NCBI GenBank assembly: GCA_016841005.1
Contig: JAEORG010000231.1
Coordinates: 1-47,637 of the forward strand
DNA: 47,637 nucleotides
DNA from: Candidatus Thorarchaeota archaeon
Lineage (GTDB): Archaea; Asgardarchaeota; Thorarchaeia; Thorarchaeales; Thorarchaeaceae
Direction: 5' to 3'
Shown: in pieces, positions 9,051 through 17,018 of the stretch
How the letters are laid out: every line of letters starts with the position of its first letter
Position numbering within the stretch: the first letter of the stretch is position 1
Notes under the pieces: model-generated
Told to the model about the DNA's origin: nothing
The model's database searches: none
The model's input: the letters and a program-made list of their open reading frames with translations, nothing else
Position numbers and translations under genes: made by a program

Positions 9051-9060
9051 CGATTTAAAG
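9051..9060 (-). promoter_or_regulatory. TATA-like element of the CxC/arsR operon
   Basis: CTTTAAATCG on the minus strand, about 50 bases before the GTG start, predicts a leader of roughly 25 bases that contains the AGGAG ribosome site. Confidence 0.5.
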
Positions 9061-9067
9061 ATAGGGA

Positions 9068-9799
9068 CTACTCTAGAGAGAGGGAATCTCCTACTCTAAG
9101 CTGAATCTCGTCGGTTGCAGGAGCATTTTTGGCTGCAATCTCAAGTGTTCCATAACTTCCAGTTACTAGAAAAACTCCTCTATCATGTCCTTGTGCGTAT
9201 GTAGGGAACCAATCTATATCCCAGCGTAGATCTTCTGTCACAAGTCTGTATTCGGTTTTTTCAAGTGGAGGAATATTGGTTATAATGGTTCCAAATCGAT
9301 CAATCCTTACAATTTCACCCCTACGTCCATCTTGATGAAATGTGAGTTTCACACCGAGCGATGATTTGAATCCACCCAGAACTTTGTTTGCCTGATTTCG
9401 AACAAAATATCCAGCAGCAACTGCGAATACGTCGCGTCCATGAAATGTCTTGGAAACTGATGAGTTGATCATAATCGAGGAAATATTCTCAATTCCGTCG
9501 TCGTGAGCTGCAGAATACATTAAACCGTTATCTGGACCTATGAATACATAATTATTCGTCTTAACAAGAAGTGCTTCTCTCTTTGTACCGACTCCGGGAT
9601 CAATAACACATACAAAGATTGTTCCTTTGGGAAAGTATGGATAACTCTTCAATAATACCCAAGCACCTTCTCTCACAGACTGTGGAGGGATAGAGTGAGT
9701 CAAGTCAATGATCTGCTCAGAAGGACAGAGTGAATATATCACACCTTTCATCACTCCAACATATTCTGAATTACCGAAATCAGATAAGAGCACAATCAT
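9068..9799 (-). CDS. SAM hydroxide adenosyltransferase (DUF62 / chlorinase-fluorinase superfamily)
   Basis: Members of this family hydrolyse S-adenosylmethionine to adenosine and methionine. The 243 residues show the family order: LLSDFGNSEYVGVMKG, the segment DLTHSIPPQSVREGAWVL, VIDPGVGTKR, GPDNGLMYSA, FHGRDVFAVAAGYF, then a C-terminal beta domain with DRFGTIITNIP. The ATG follows the NAD kinase-like stop by 14 bases and is preceded by a GGGGGT stretch, so the two form an operon. No halogenase-specific context is present, so hydroxide transfer is the expected chemistry. Its purpose in archaea is not settled; SAM-level control is a common guess. Confidence 0.92.
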   Translation of the reverse strand: MIVLLSDFGNSEYVGVMKGVIYSLCPSEQIIDLTHSIPPQSVREGAWVLLKSYPYFPKGTIFVCVIDPGVGTKREALLVKTNNYVFIGPDNGLMYSAAHDDGIENISSIMINSSVSKTFHGRDVFAVAAGYFVRNQANKVLGGFKSSLGVKLTFHQDGRRGEIVRIDRFGTIITNIPPLEKTEYRLVTEDLRWDIDWFPTYAQGHDRGVFLVTGSYGTLEIAAKNAPATDEIQLRVGDSLSLE

Positions 9800-9813
9800 A
9801 ATCTATTACCCCC

Positions 9814-10947
9814 TTACTCGACCTTTACAAGACGTATTTCGTTATAGTCAGTTATCACTCGAATATAACCTCGTAACAATTCATCGACTCTAGGTTCTCC
9901 TGTATCAACCTTGAGGGTGCCCTCTGAAATGCCTCGGAGTTTAGCAGGAGTACTAATGACGGTGATATGTTCCTTCCCCACTAACTCGATTATCTTAGGA
10001 CTAATCTGCTGATTCCCTCGACCGAAAAGCATACCTTGATGGCCTATGGGGGAAACGATAATCCAAGTCTTTGATGCGTCTTTGACGACATCAAGCAAAA
10101 TTTCTTCGTTCACATCATTATACACCTGATTTGAGGTGTAAATGTCAACACCAAGAGTAGTCTTATTCATATTCAATTGATCAGCCACAGACTTTACCGT
10201 AGTTCCAGGTCCAAGGATGTAGACTCCCTCTGGATTCATCTCATCAATCACAAAACGGGCAATTGCCTCCTGTGCCTCGCTCTCATCAACTGTTTCAGGA
10301 CTTGCTTGTTTTGTACCTTGAAACCTAGCGGGAACAGACGGGCCTCTGAGATAACCATAGAGTTGAATGATGAACCTGTCTTCACGAAATGCCTCTTCGT
10401 TTGCATCCATTATTTCAAACTCTGCACTAGATGTTCCTCCTTGGAGGACCAATCGAATGACTTCAGCTGCATCCCGAGGATTCACTACGAAAATACCTGA
10501 GTACATCTTCACTCCAGATGGAACGCCAATCACAAGGAGATCGTTCAAGCCATGTAATGTGACAGCATCTAAAATATCACGAGCTGTTCCATCACCACCT
10601 ACAAAGACAAGAAGTCGAACACCAGCATTGTATAAAGCTAATGTGCATTTGAGAGTGTCTTCTGCTGTGGTCATCTCATCAATATCAATATCAACAACTT
10701 CACATGTAAGCTCGGATTCTTGAACACAAGTTAATCCCATATCATCTGGACATGTAAGAATCGAGAATTCTGGTAAACTCTCTATTTGCTTCAGACCTCT
10801 AAGGGCTTCTATGAATTCACTAGCTCGAACATGAGCAACTGGTTCTGCACCTCGTGCAATTGCTTCTTCGACTACGCCATCTGTCCCCTTCAGTCCGACA
10901 CGACCACCCATACCTGCAATTGGATTAATGAGAAGACCAATTTTCAT
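9814..10947 (-). CDS. ATP-NAD kinase family protein (COG3199 type)
   Basis: The 377-residue protein begins KIGLLINPIAGMGGRVGLKGTDG, the signature of the archaeal and bacterial COG3199 branch, and has the kinase GGDG loop in LLVFVGGDGTARDI (residues 117-120). IGVPSGVKMYSGIF and GPGTTVKSVAD are further family-like segments. Canonical NAD kinases are shorter (about 280 residues); this branch is longer and less well characterised, so NAD is the likely but not proven substrate. GGTG lies about six bases before the ATG. It is first of a two-gene unit with the SAM hydroxide adenosyltransferase. Confidence 0.85.
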   Translation of the reverse strand: MKIGLLINPIAGMGGRVGLKGTDGVVEEAIARGAEPVAHVRASEFIEALRGLKQIESLPEFSILTCPDDMGLTCVQESELTCEVVDIDIDEMTTAEDTLKCTLALYNAGVRLLVFVGGDGTARDILDAVTLHGLNDLLVIGVPSGVKMYSGIFVVNPRDAAEVIRLVLQGGTSSAEFEIMDANEEAFREDRFIIQLYGYLRGPSVPARFQGTKQASPETVDESEAQEAIARFVIDEMNPEGVYILGPGTTVKSVADQLNMNKTTLGVDIYTSNQVYNDVNEEILLDVVKDASKTWIIVSPIGHQGMLFGRGNQQISPKIIELVGKEHITVISTPAKLRGISEGTLKVDTGEPRVDELLRGYIRVITDYNEIRLVKVE

Positions 10948-11014
10948 AGAAGCACCACGAATTGGAACATGTTAACTCCATATCGTTCCCGCTTTAGCCC
11001 TTACGTTTAGTCAA

Positions 11015-11599
11015 TTATCCTTTGAGAGCACCAACTTGGGCCGCAGATTGAATCCAAAAACAGACTCGTACAAGCACCTCTTCTAGGAATCGAGGTTTAT
11101 CATCTGGCTTAGCATCTTCAGGCCAGCGATTTCTCCTGTACTCATCAAACTTCTGGAATGTCTTTCCATATTTTGTCGTAAGTGGTATCTCTACTCGCTT
11201 ATCACAGACAGTTGCTAACGCTCTAATAAGTAAGACATAATCAAATTCTAGACGTAAGAGCCATCTAGTGACTGCTTTGAAGAAGGCACGAGAATCAGCT
11301 TCCTCCCATCCAATCCCCTTTAGTGTTTCTCGATCTCTCCCATCAATTCTCTCACTATGAAATTCGCAATTCTTGTCAAACAAGCATTTTGCTCTAACGT
11401 AGATATTTCTGTCTGAGTACCACAATAGGATTTCATGCTTCCCCTTCTTTTTCATCAGTTCTTTATGGTCCCCAGAAGGAAAAGTTATCTCTACAATGCC
11501 CTTTTGTTTGTACTTTGTGTCTTTTTTAAAATACAAATCTAGCGCCCAAGCTATAGCAGGTATTGTGTTCACAGGGTAGAGTTCTTCGGGATTTACCAT
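11015..11599 (-). CDS. Hypothetical protein
   Basis: I do not recognise this 194-residue protein. It is basic and aromatic-rich, with no membrane segment or signal peptide. It starts MVNPEELYPVNTIPAIAWALDLYF, has a lysine-rich stretch (ELMKKKGKHE), a lone C-x5-C pair (KCLFDKNC), and a helical C-terminal half. The ATG is supported by AGGAG ten to twelve bases upstream. It lies 83 bases downstream of the Rab-like GTPase and 67 bases upstream of the NAD kinase-like gene, all on the minus strand, so it may share a transcript with the GTPase and could be its effector or regulator. That is context only. Confidence 0.7.
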   Translation of the reverse strand: MVNPEELYPVNTIPAIAWALDLYFKKDTKYKQKGIVEITFPSGDHKELMKKKGKHEILLWYSDRNIYVRAKCLFDKNCEFHSERIDGRDRETLKGIGWEEADSRAFFKAVTRWLLRLEFDYVLLIRALATVCDKRVEIPLTTKYGKTFQKFDEYRRNRWPEDAKPDDKPRFLEEVLVRVCFWIQSAAQVGALKG

Positions 11600-11682
11600 C
11601 TTGAGCGCTCCTAGGTCAGACTGAGATATAACATATAGGATAAACCTAGTGTCGGCTTCTTGATTGTAGTCTAATAATGTAA

Positions 11683-12237
11683 CTACTCGTTTCCTGATGA
11701 GCGCATTTCGACAAGTGTTCGTGCAAGTTCATCAAAAATATCTACGATTCCCTCACCTGTCTTTGCTGAAGATTCTATGTAAGGCATTTCATGTCTCTCT
11801 GCAAATTCCTTGCCCTCAGCTGGTTCTACAACACGGTCAGGTAGGTCTGTCTTATTTGCTACGAGAACAAGTGGAATCTTCTTGCCTACTGCTTTCTCAA
11901 GTTCCTCTAGCCACTCTTCAAGGACGATGAAGGTACGTCTACGACTTACATCGTATACTAAGACTCCACCACTTGAGCCGCGATAGTACATAGGACGAAG
12001 AATCTGGAATCTAGATTGGCCTGCAACATCCCAAATCTGCAACTTCACAGTAACACGGTCAGAAGAAGAAGTGTGGATGTCGATGTTTTTCACAGCAAAC
12101 TGGGATCCAATAGTCGTTTTATAGTCAGTCCTGAAGAAACCATGTGAGAATCGTGTGACCACAGCAGTCTTTCCTACTGCACCTTCTCCCAACACGACTA
12201 CCTTAAAGAGGAAATCATAGTTGCTGCTCATTTCCAT
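11683..12237 (-). CDS. Rab/Ras-type small GTPase
   Basis: All five G boxes of a Ras-superfamily GTPase are present in 184 residues: P-loop GEGAVGKT (17-24), switch I threonine in TTIGSQF (T42), switch II WDVAGQSRF (69-77, with catalytic Q74), NKTD (128-131) and SSAKTG (156-161). The order and the QxRF-type switch II are closest to the Rab branch. The C-terminus (EMRSSGNE) has no cysteine, so it cannot be prenylated as eukaryotic Rabs are; it should be soluble or held by partners. GAAGG lies about six bases before the ATG; a second ATG two codons in is possible. Such GTPases are abundant in Asgard archaea, and this gene is the best lineage marker in the window. Confidence 0.93.
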   Translation of the reverse strand: MEMSSNYDFLFKVVVLGEGAVGKTAVVTRFSHGFFRTDYKTTIGSQFAVKNIDIHTSSSDRVTVKLQIWDVAGQSRFQILRPMYYRGSSGGVLVYDVSRRRTFIVLEEWLEELEKAVGKKIPLVLVANKTDLPDRVVEPAEGKEFAERHEMPYIESSAKTGEGIVDIFDELARTLVEMRSSGNE

Positions 12238-12338
12238 ACATCCTTCGAAGGTTCTCCCCAGTAGGCGGGGTGTTAACTGATTGAGTGAGAAAGGCCTAGG
12301 CGTCTAATAAGGTTTCGTTCGATATGAAACTTTGCGCA

Positions 12339-13133
12339 TCAGGTATTTTTCTCGACCCATTTTAACCATTTAGCTAAAAGCTCATTAAAAAGTTCAGGCG
12401 CTTCCACCATTGGAGAGTGGTCAGATTCTCTTACAATAGCTATCTCTGCTCGAGGTAAACCAGTTTCCAGTTTCTTAGCGATGTGTGGGGGTATAATATC
12501 ATCATCCTGGCCAACCATTACAAATGCGGGTGTATTGATTTCGCCCAATCGATCGGAGATATCAAAGGAATTGCATGCTTGAAGGTCCTCCATAATCGTA
12601 GCTGGGTGAAATTTCGCAGCATTCTTTTGAAAGCTGATAAGAGAGAATGTTTTGAAATCCGCGCTTATTTCCTGAATATCGTATTTTGGTGTATGATCCT
12701 CTAAAGCTTCAATGATTAACCCAGGCCCAACCTTTGAGAGGTCCAAATCAGCAGAAGTACCTACAAGTGTCAGTGCTCTAGGAAGTTGCACATCTTTTCG
12801 TAGCACATAGGCCATCGACACCCCTCCACCCATTGAATGACCGATGAGTACAAAATCGTCAATATCTAAATATTCAATCAGCGCTTTCAATTGGTCAGTA
12901 AATCCTTTCTCAATATCAGGGGGGTACTTGATGTCCTCTGACTCACCATGACCATAGAGGTCAACAGCAATAACTCGGTGTTGATTTTTGAACTCAAGTA
13001 ATTGCAAGGTCCAAATCATCAGTGACGAACCAGCTCCATGTACAAACAGGAGAGTTAGACCAGTGTTCTTGTCCTCTCGTTGATCTAGGTCTACATAATG
13101 CATCTTCGCACCATGAAATTCAAAGAAGGGCAT
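12339..13133 (-). CDS. Alpha/beta-hydrolase fold protein
   Basis: The protein has the alpha/beta-hydrolase layout: the oxyanion region LLFVHGAGSSLMIW, the nucleophile elbow GHSMGGG (serine about residue 100), an acid in MVGQDDDIIPP and the histidine in RESDHSP. About 264 residues is typical. The longest frame starts at 13148, but the ATG at 13133 (MPFFEFHG) has GAGGTCA eight bases upstream, so I use it. The lid and substrate pocket give no specific substrate; esterase, lipase-like or C-C hydrolase activity is possible. It is divergent from the phosphohexomutase with a shared AT-rich promoter region of about 90 bases. Confidence 0.88.
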   Translation of the reverse strand: MPFFEFHGAKMHYVDLDQREDKNTGLTLLFVHGAGSSLMIWTLQLLEFKNQHRVIAVDLYGHGESEDIKYPPDIEKGFTDQLKALIEYLDIDDFVLIGHSMGGGVSMAYVLRKDVQLPRALTLVGTSADLDLSKVGPGLIIEALEDHTPKYDIQEISADFKTFSLISFQKNAAKFHPATIMEDLQACNSFDISDRLGEINTPAFVMVGQDDDIIPPHIAKKLETGLPRAEIAIVRESDHSPMVEAPELFNELLAKWLKWVEKNT

Positions 13134-13167
13134 GCTAACTGACCTCATGCAAGGGATTCTTCAATTC

Positions 13168-13174
13168 TATATAT
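13168..13174 (+). promoter_or_regulatory. TATA box between hydrolase and phosphohexomutase
   Basis: TATATAT lies about 51 bases before the mutase ATG at 13225 and about 35 bases before the divergent hydrolase ATG at 13133. It is nearly symmetric, so it could serve either direction. Confidence 0.5.
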
Positions 13175-13224
13175 CCCTATCCTGCTCATGCAGTATATTT
13201 TTCTTGTATCAGGAAGACGAAATA

Positions 13225-14610
13225 ATGAGCATCATGAGCGCCAGATTATTTGGGACTACTGGAGTAAGAAAAGTATACGGTAGTGAATTTGACCTTGAGA
13301 TGGCTATGAATCTTGGAAGAGCACTCGGGACATATTTGAAACAGGGAACTGCTCTGTTAGCGAGAGATGTCAGAATAACAGGACAAATGATTGCAGATGC
13401 GATGACTGCAGGGATTGTATCGACTGGTGTTAATGTCGCTCGAGCTGGTATCCTACCAACCCCTACGCTCGCGTTTTCTGTTCAAGCCTTTGGATATACT
13501 GTTGGGATTATGATTACTGCATCTCATAATCCACCTGAATACACAGGAGTCAAATTCTGGAATGCAGACACGATGGGATTCACTCCTGATATAGAGAGAG
13601 AACTTGAAAGAATCTATACAACTAAAGAGTTCCAGATAGCTGAATGGGATGCTATCGGGACAGTAACTCATCTGGAATCAGCGGTTGCTAACCATATTGA
13701 CTCGCTAGTTGATAGATGTGATCATGAGAAAATACGAGCGAGAAACTTCAAAGTGATAGTAGATCCTGGAAATGGTGCTGCGTGTGTGCTTACACCTTAT
13801 CTCATGCAAAGATTAGGATGTAAAGTTACTACGATTAATGGACAGGTAGATGGCTATTTTCCGGGTCGAAAATCGGAACCGGAGGAAGAATCACTTGGTG
13901 ACCTCATTAAATTGGTGAGGGACACGAAGGCAGACTTAGGTATTGCGCATGATGGAGATTCAGACAGAGTGGTTTTTGTTACCGAAACAGGAGAGGTTGT
14001 TAGAGGCGATCGGACGATCGCACTATTCGCCACTGATTTGTTGAAGACAAGTGACTCGAAGACAATAATTACAACAGTTGACAGCTCGAAAGTATTAGAT
14101 GAAACAGTTGAACAGGCTGGAGGTAACACCATTCGTACTCCGGTCGGAGATATTCAGGTTTCAATTAAAATCAAAGAATTGCAAGGTCTACATGGTGGTG
14201 AGGCTTGTGGAGTCTATGTGTTTCCAGAATTCCATTTAGCTCCCGAACCATTTCTTGCGGCTTGTAAGGTACTGGAACTCATGGCTAGAACCGAGAAATC
14301 ATTTGGTGAATTAATAGGAGATATTCCAGTTTATCCACTCATGAAAGCAAAGATTTCTGTCTCTAATGATCATAAGACACAAGTTATGGAGAAACTTCGG
14401 GATGTGTTACCAAGTGCAATGGGAGATGTGAAGGAAGTAATAACGGTAGATGGCTTGGGGGTATCACTTGAAAAAGGATGGGTACTTGTGAGACCATCAG
14501 GAACGGAACCTGTTATTAGAATCACATGTGAAGCACCTACTCAGGAGATTGTGCAGACAATCCTTGATACTGCAAAAGAAGCAGTACAAAATGTGGTTGA
14601 TTCATTGTAG
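13225..14610 (+). CDS. Phosphohexomutase (phosphoglucosamine/phosphomannomutase family)
   Basis: This alpha-D-phosphohexomutase moves phosphate between C1 and C6 of a hexose or hexosamine. The N-terminal GTTGVRKVYG, the phosphoserine loop TASHNPPEYTG (S100), the metal loop HDGDSDR (about 243-248), the sugar loop GGEACGVYVFPE and the C-terminal phosphate loop RPSGTEPVIRI are all visible. The longest frame begins at 13132, but its first 31 residues are cysteine and phenylalanine-rich and unlike the family. The ATG at 13225 has AGGAAG upstream and begins at the conserved region; an ATG at 13234 is also possible. Substrate choice among glucosamine, mannose and glucose is not decided by sequence. 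A GlcN-6-P mutase role would feed UDP-GlcNAc, the donor for BshA nearby. Confidence 0.92.
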   Translation: MSIMSARLFGTTGVRKVYGSEFDLEMAMNLGRALGTYLKQGTALLARDVRITGQMIADAMTAGIVSTGVNVARAGILPTPTLAFSVQAFGYTVGIMITASHNPPEYTGVKFWNADTMGFTPDIERELERIYTTKEFQIAEWDAIGTVTHLESAVANHIDSLVDRCDHEKIRARNFKVIVDPGNGAACVLTPYLMQRLGCKVTTINGQVDGYFPGRKSEPEEESLGDLIKLVRDTKADLGIAHDGDSDRVVFVTETGEVVRGDRTIALFATDLLKTSDSKTIITTVDSSKVLDETVEQAGGNTIRTPVGDIQVSIKIKELQGLHGGEACGVYVFPEFHLAPEPFLAACKVLELMARTEKSFGELIGDIPVYPLMKAKISVSNDHKTQVMEKLRDVLPSAMGDVKEVITVDGLGVSLEKGWVLVRPSGTEPVIRITCEAPTQEIVQTILDTAKEAVQNVVDSL

Positions 14611-14633
14611 AGATTATACATTATGCAGACAAT

Positions 14634-14641
14634 CTTTATAG
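14634..14641 (+). promoter_or_regulatory. TATA-like element upstream of the VASP-motif protein
   Basis: CTTTATAG here predicts transcription starting near 14662, which is after the first ATG (14658) but before the ATG at 14682. A second candidate, GATTATACA near 14612, would allow the earlier ATG. Confidence 0.4.
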
Positions 14642-14681
14642 CGATAACAAACCAAAAATGATTGGACCAGAGGCAATTGCT

Positions 14682-15077
14682 ATGGGCGATGATGAAGATT
14701 TCATTATGGAAGAGTTTGAATGGGCTCTGAAAGACCCCACCGAAGAAAAACTAAGACAGCTAGGTGAGGTAGTTAGTATAATAACCGGTAAGCTCATCGA
14801 CGCCTTTGGTAAGATTGAAGAACGGATGAATGATATTGAATCTTCCGTCAGCACACTTGAATCACAGATTAGTTCTCTTAGTTCCAGAGTTGCATCTGGA
14901 GGCGGACCATCTGCTGCTGCAGATGCTGCTCCAGATATGGCGTCTGCACCTATTGCTCAAGCGCCGAAACCTAAACCTGCAGGTGCTGGTGGAGGAATGA
15001 GCATGATGGGAGAATTAAAACAACTTCTGGCCGCTAGAAGAGCAAAAGCCGACGGGTCACATGATTCAAGCGATTAG
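14682..15077 (+). CDS. Small coiled-coil protein with C-terminal VASP-like (actin-binding) motif
   Basis: This roughly 131-residue protein is acidic and helical at the N-terminus, with a heptad coiled coil around EERMNDIESSVSTLESQI and SSLSSRV, then an alanine/proline/glycine linker (ADAAPDMASAPIAQAPKPKP). It ends in a glycine run plus MSMMGELKQLLAARRAK (residues 106-122). From memory, that tail resembles the F-actin-binding motif of Ena/VASP proteins (GGGLMEEMNAMLARRRKA). Oligomeric coil, flexible linker and actin motif is also a VASP-like build, though with the coil at the other end. I chose the ATG at 14682 because GAGG lies eight bases upstream; 14658 is the alternative. It follows the phosphohexomutase and overlaps the convergent deacetylase stop by four bases. 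Function is unproven. Confidence 0.7.
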   Translation: MGDDEDFIMEEFEWALKDPTEEKLRQLGEVVSIITGKLIDAFGKIEERMNDIESSVSTLESQISSLSSRVASGGGPSAAADAAPDMASAPIAQAPKPKPAGAGGGMSMMGELKQLLAARRAKADGSHDSSD

Positions 15078-15742
15078 ATTAATTTCTTCACATTATTTTC
15101 AGGATAGAAAGGTCCAGCATGAAATGGGAGCTTAATTGAGAAGGCTTCAGCACGGTTGCAAGAACCTTGAACACCACGTAGATGTGTTCTCGCATCATAG
15201 AATTTTACATAGAAGCCATCAGCTTTCTCCATCTGAGATTCGTGCTTTTTCAGTGCGGTGAGAGCAGTGTCATAGCTATCAGATATATCTACAAGGACGT
15301 GTGGTTGTGACATCAGACTGTTAATCTCCATGTGGTAGATACGTTCTACCCGATGGGCATTATCGTAAATTGTTGCATGCGATGCCCATTCAACTGCTTG
15401 GTCGACAAGTTCCGAACAGACCACATGATTGACATTATAATCCTCAGTAGAATGAGTGATGACTATTGCTGGTCGTGATTCTAATATTGCATCAACTACC
15501 TCCTGGCGAAGATCTAGATTGACTGCAAAATCATCTCTTTCTTTTGCATAAATCTTTGATACGCCTAATTCTTTACAAGCTGCTCTGAGCTCAGACAGCC
15601 TAGTTTCATCGGAAGTCAGACACAGTATATCTACCTGGATCCCTGCATTTACATGGCTTGAAATTGTACCACCTGCACCAAGACACTCATCATCTGGATG
15701 AGCACTAACAATTAAGATGGTTTGATTGTCTGAGCTGTTCAT
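15074..15742 (-). CDS. bshB: PIG-L/LmbE-family deacetylase, probable BshB
   Basis: PIG-L family zinc deacetylases remove acetyl from N-acetylglucosaminyl compounds. The zinc and catalytic motif SAHPDDECLG is near the N-terminus, and the distal zinc histidine is likely in HSTEDYNVNH. The longest frame starts with TTG at 15772; the ATG at 15742 starts the usual short lead into the AHPDDE strand, so I prefer it (about 222 residues). It is divergent from bshA with about 110 bases between ATG 15742 and GTG 15852. The family alone includes other deacetylases, but the adjacent bshA and bshC make GlcNAc-malate deacetylase the likely activity. Confidence 0.8.
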   Translation of the reverse strand: MNSSDNQTILIVSAHPDDECLGAGGTISSHVNAGIQVDILCLTSDETRLSELRAACKELGVSKIYAKERDDFAVNLDLRQEVVDAILESRPAIVITHSTEDYNVNHVVCSELVDQAVEWASHATIYDNAHRVERIYHMEINSLMSQPHVLVDISDSYDTALTALKKHESQMEKADGFYVKFYDARTHLRGVQGSCNRAEAFSIKLPFHAGPFYPENNVKKLI

Positions 15743-15806
15743 AGGGATGTATCTTGGATTCCATCTAATCAAACTTTGGTCGCATGAAATATTGACCAGA
15801 CCATTT

Positions 15807-15817
15807 CCCTTAAAGGG
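15807..15817. repeat. Inverted repeat in the bshB-bshA intergenic region
   Basis: CCCTT-A-AAGGG forms a perfect five-base inverted repeat midway between the divergent deacetylase and bshA. Its TTAAA/TTTAA core lies about 40 bases before the bshA GTG, so it may be a shared core promoter or a regulator site. Confidence 0.35.
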
Positions 15818-15851
15818 GTAAACTCTTCTTCGTAAATGCAGGTCGAATAGC

Positions 15852-17018
15852 GTGAGAATTGGTGTGAATCTATATCCTTCAGTAGGTGGTTCTGGATATC
15901 TTGCTACAAGACTCGGTCAACATTTGGCAATGCGAGACCACATTATCCATTTCATAACATACCAACGACCATTTTCCTTGATGTGGGAACAAACAAGAGG
16001 TGTTCATGTAGACCTTGTAGATAGCTTCGATTATCCTCTCTTCAAAAATATAGGACCTCCTTACACTATGGCGTTAACATCCAAAATAGTGAAAGTTGTT
16101 CGGGATTCAAAATTAGACTTGATTCATTCTCATTATGCAATACCTCATGCAATGTCTGCGTACATGGCCAGGGAGATTGTTGGAACCCCATATGTCGTGA
16201 CGCTACACGGTTCAGATGTACATACTCTTGGTCTAGATCCAGCATATAGACCGGTAGTCAAACATACTGTTGAATCAGCAGACGCAGTGACCTGTGTTTC
16301 TGATTTTCTCCGTAGGACGGCTCAAGATGAATTAGGAATCGAGAGAGAAATTCATGTTATTCCGAACTTTATCAATATAGATAAATTCACACACCTAGAA
16401 GGAATCCGGCTTTCAGTCGAAAGTGGTTGTGTGTCTCTCAGAAAAGAAAATGATGTCCATGAGTTGAACCCAGAAGAGAAGATTCTACTACATGCCTCAA
16501 ACTTCCGTAAGGTGAAACGAGTTGTGGACCTAATTGAAATTATGCGAGTTGTTGTAGACCACTTTCCTAAGACCAGACTCATCATTGCTGGGGATGGCCC
16601 AACTCGTATTGAGGTTGAAAGGAAGATAGAGGAACTTGATTTGTGCAACAATGTTCATTTACTTGGCATCAAGAGTAACATGCAGGAAATAATGTGCTCT
16701 GCGGATATATTCCTTCTAAACTCCAAACTTGAAGGGATGCCTTTGGTCCTCCTTGAAGCCATGTCTTGCAAATTACCAGTTGTTACGACACCCGCAGGAG
16801 GAATTCCTGAACTTGTGCGACCTGGAATAGATGGTGTCGTCACAAAAACCTTTGAAGAAGATGAATACGCTCAAGCAATAATCGACCTTTTAGAGTCGGA
16901 CTCGTTGCGAGAAAAATTTGGAAAAGCTGGTAGAAAAAGAGTAGAAGAAAGCTTCTCTGCTGAATCGATAGTTACCAAGTATGAGAAGCTGTTCGAAACT
17001 GTCTTGGAAAGCAAATGA
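15852..17018 (+). CDS. bshA: N-acetyl-alpha-D-glucosaminyl L-malate synthase
   Basis: BshA is a GT4 glycosyltransferase that moves GlcNAc from UDP-GlcNAc to L-malate, the first step of bacillithiol synthesis. The 388 residues carry features specific to BshA rather than generic GT4: YPSVGGSGYLATRLGQHLA at the N-terminus, HSHYAIPHAMSAYMA, TLHGSDVHTLGLDP, VIPNFINIDKF and above all LLHASNFRKVKRVVD. The C-terminal donor site is in LEGMPLVLLEAMSCKLPVVTT with the expected E-x7-E spacing. The start is GTG (15852), giving the conserved MRIGVNLYPSVGGSG start, with only a weak ribosome site (GGTCG). The stop overlaps the bshC ATG by four bases, so they are translationally coupled. Confidence 0.9.
   Translation: MRIGVNLYPSVGGSGYLATRLGQHLAMRDHIIHFITYQRPFSLMWEQTRGVHVDLVDSFDYPLFKNIGPPYTMALTSKIVKVVRDSKLDLIHSHYAIPHAMSAYMAREIVGTPYVVTLHGSDVHTLGLDPAYRPVVKHTVESADAVTCVSDFLRRTAQDELGIEREIHVIPNFINIDKFTHLEGIRLSVESGCVSLRKENDVHELNPEEKILLHASNFRKVKRVVDLIEIMRVVVDHFPKTRLIIAGDGPTRIEVERKIEELDLCNNVHLLGIKSNMQEIMCSADIFLLNSKLEGMPLVLLEAMSCKLPVVTTPAGGIPELVRPGIDGVVTKTFEEDEYAQAIIDLLESDSLREKFGKAGRKRVEESFSAESIVTKYEKLFETVLESK

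Noticed and set aside
12242..12251. CCTTCGAAGG palindrome before the Rab-like gene
   Set aside because: It coincides with the ribosome-site region and is short; no other evidence of an operator.
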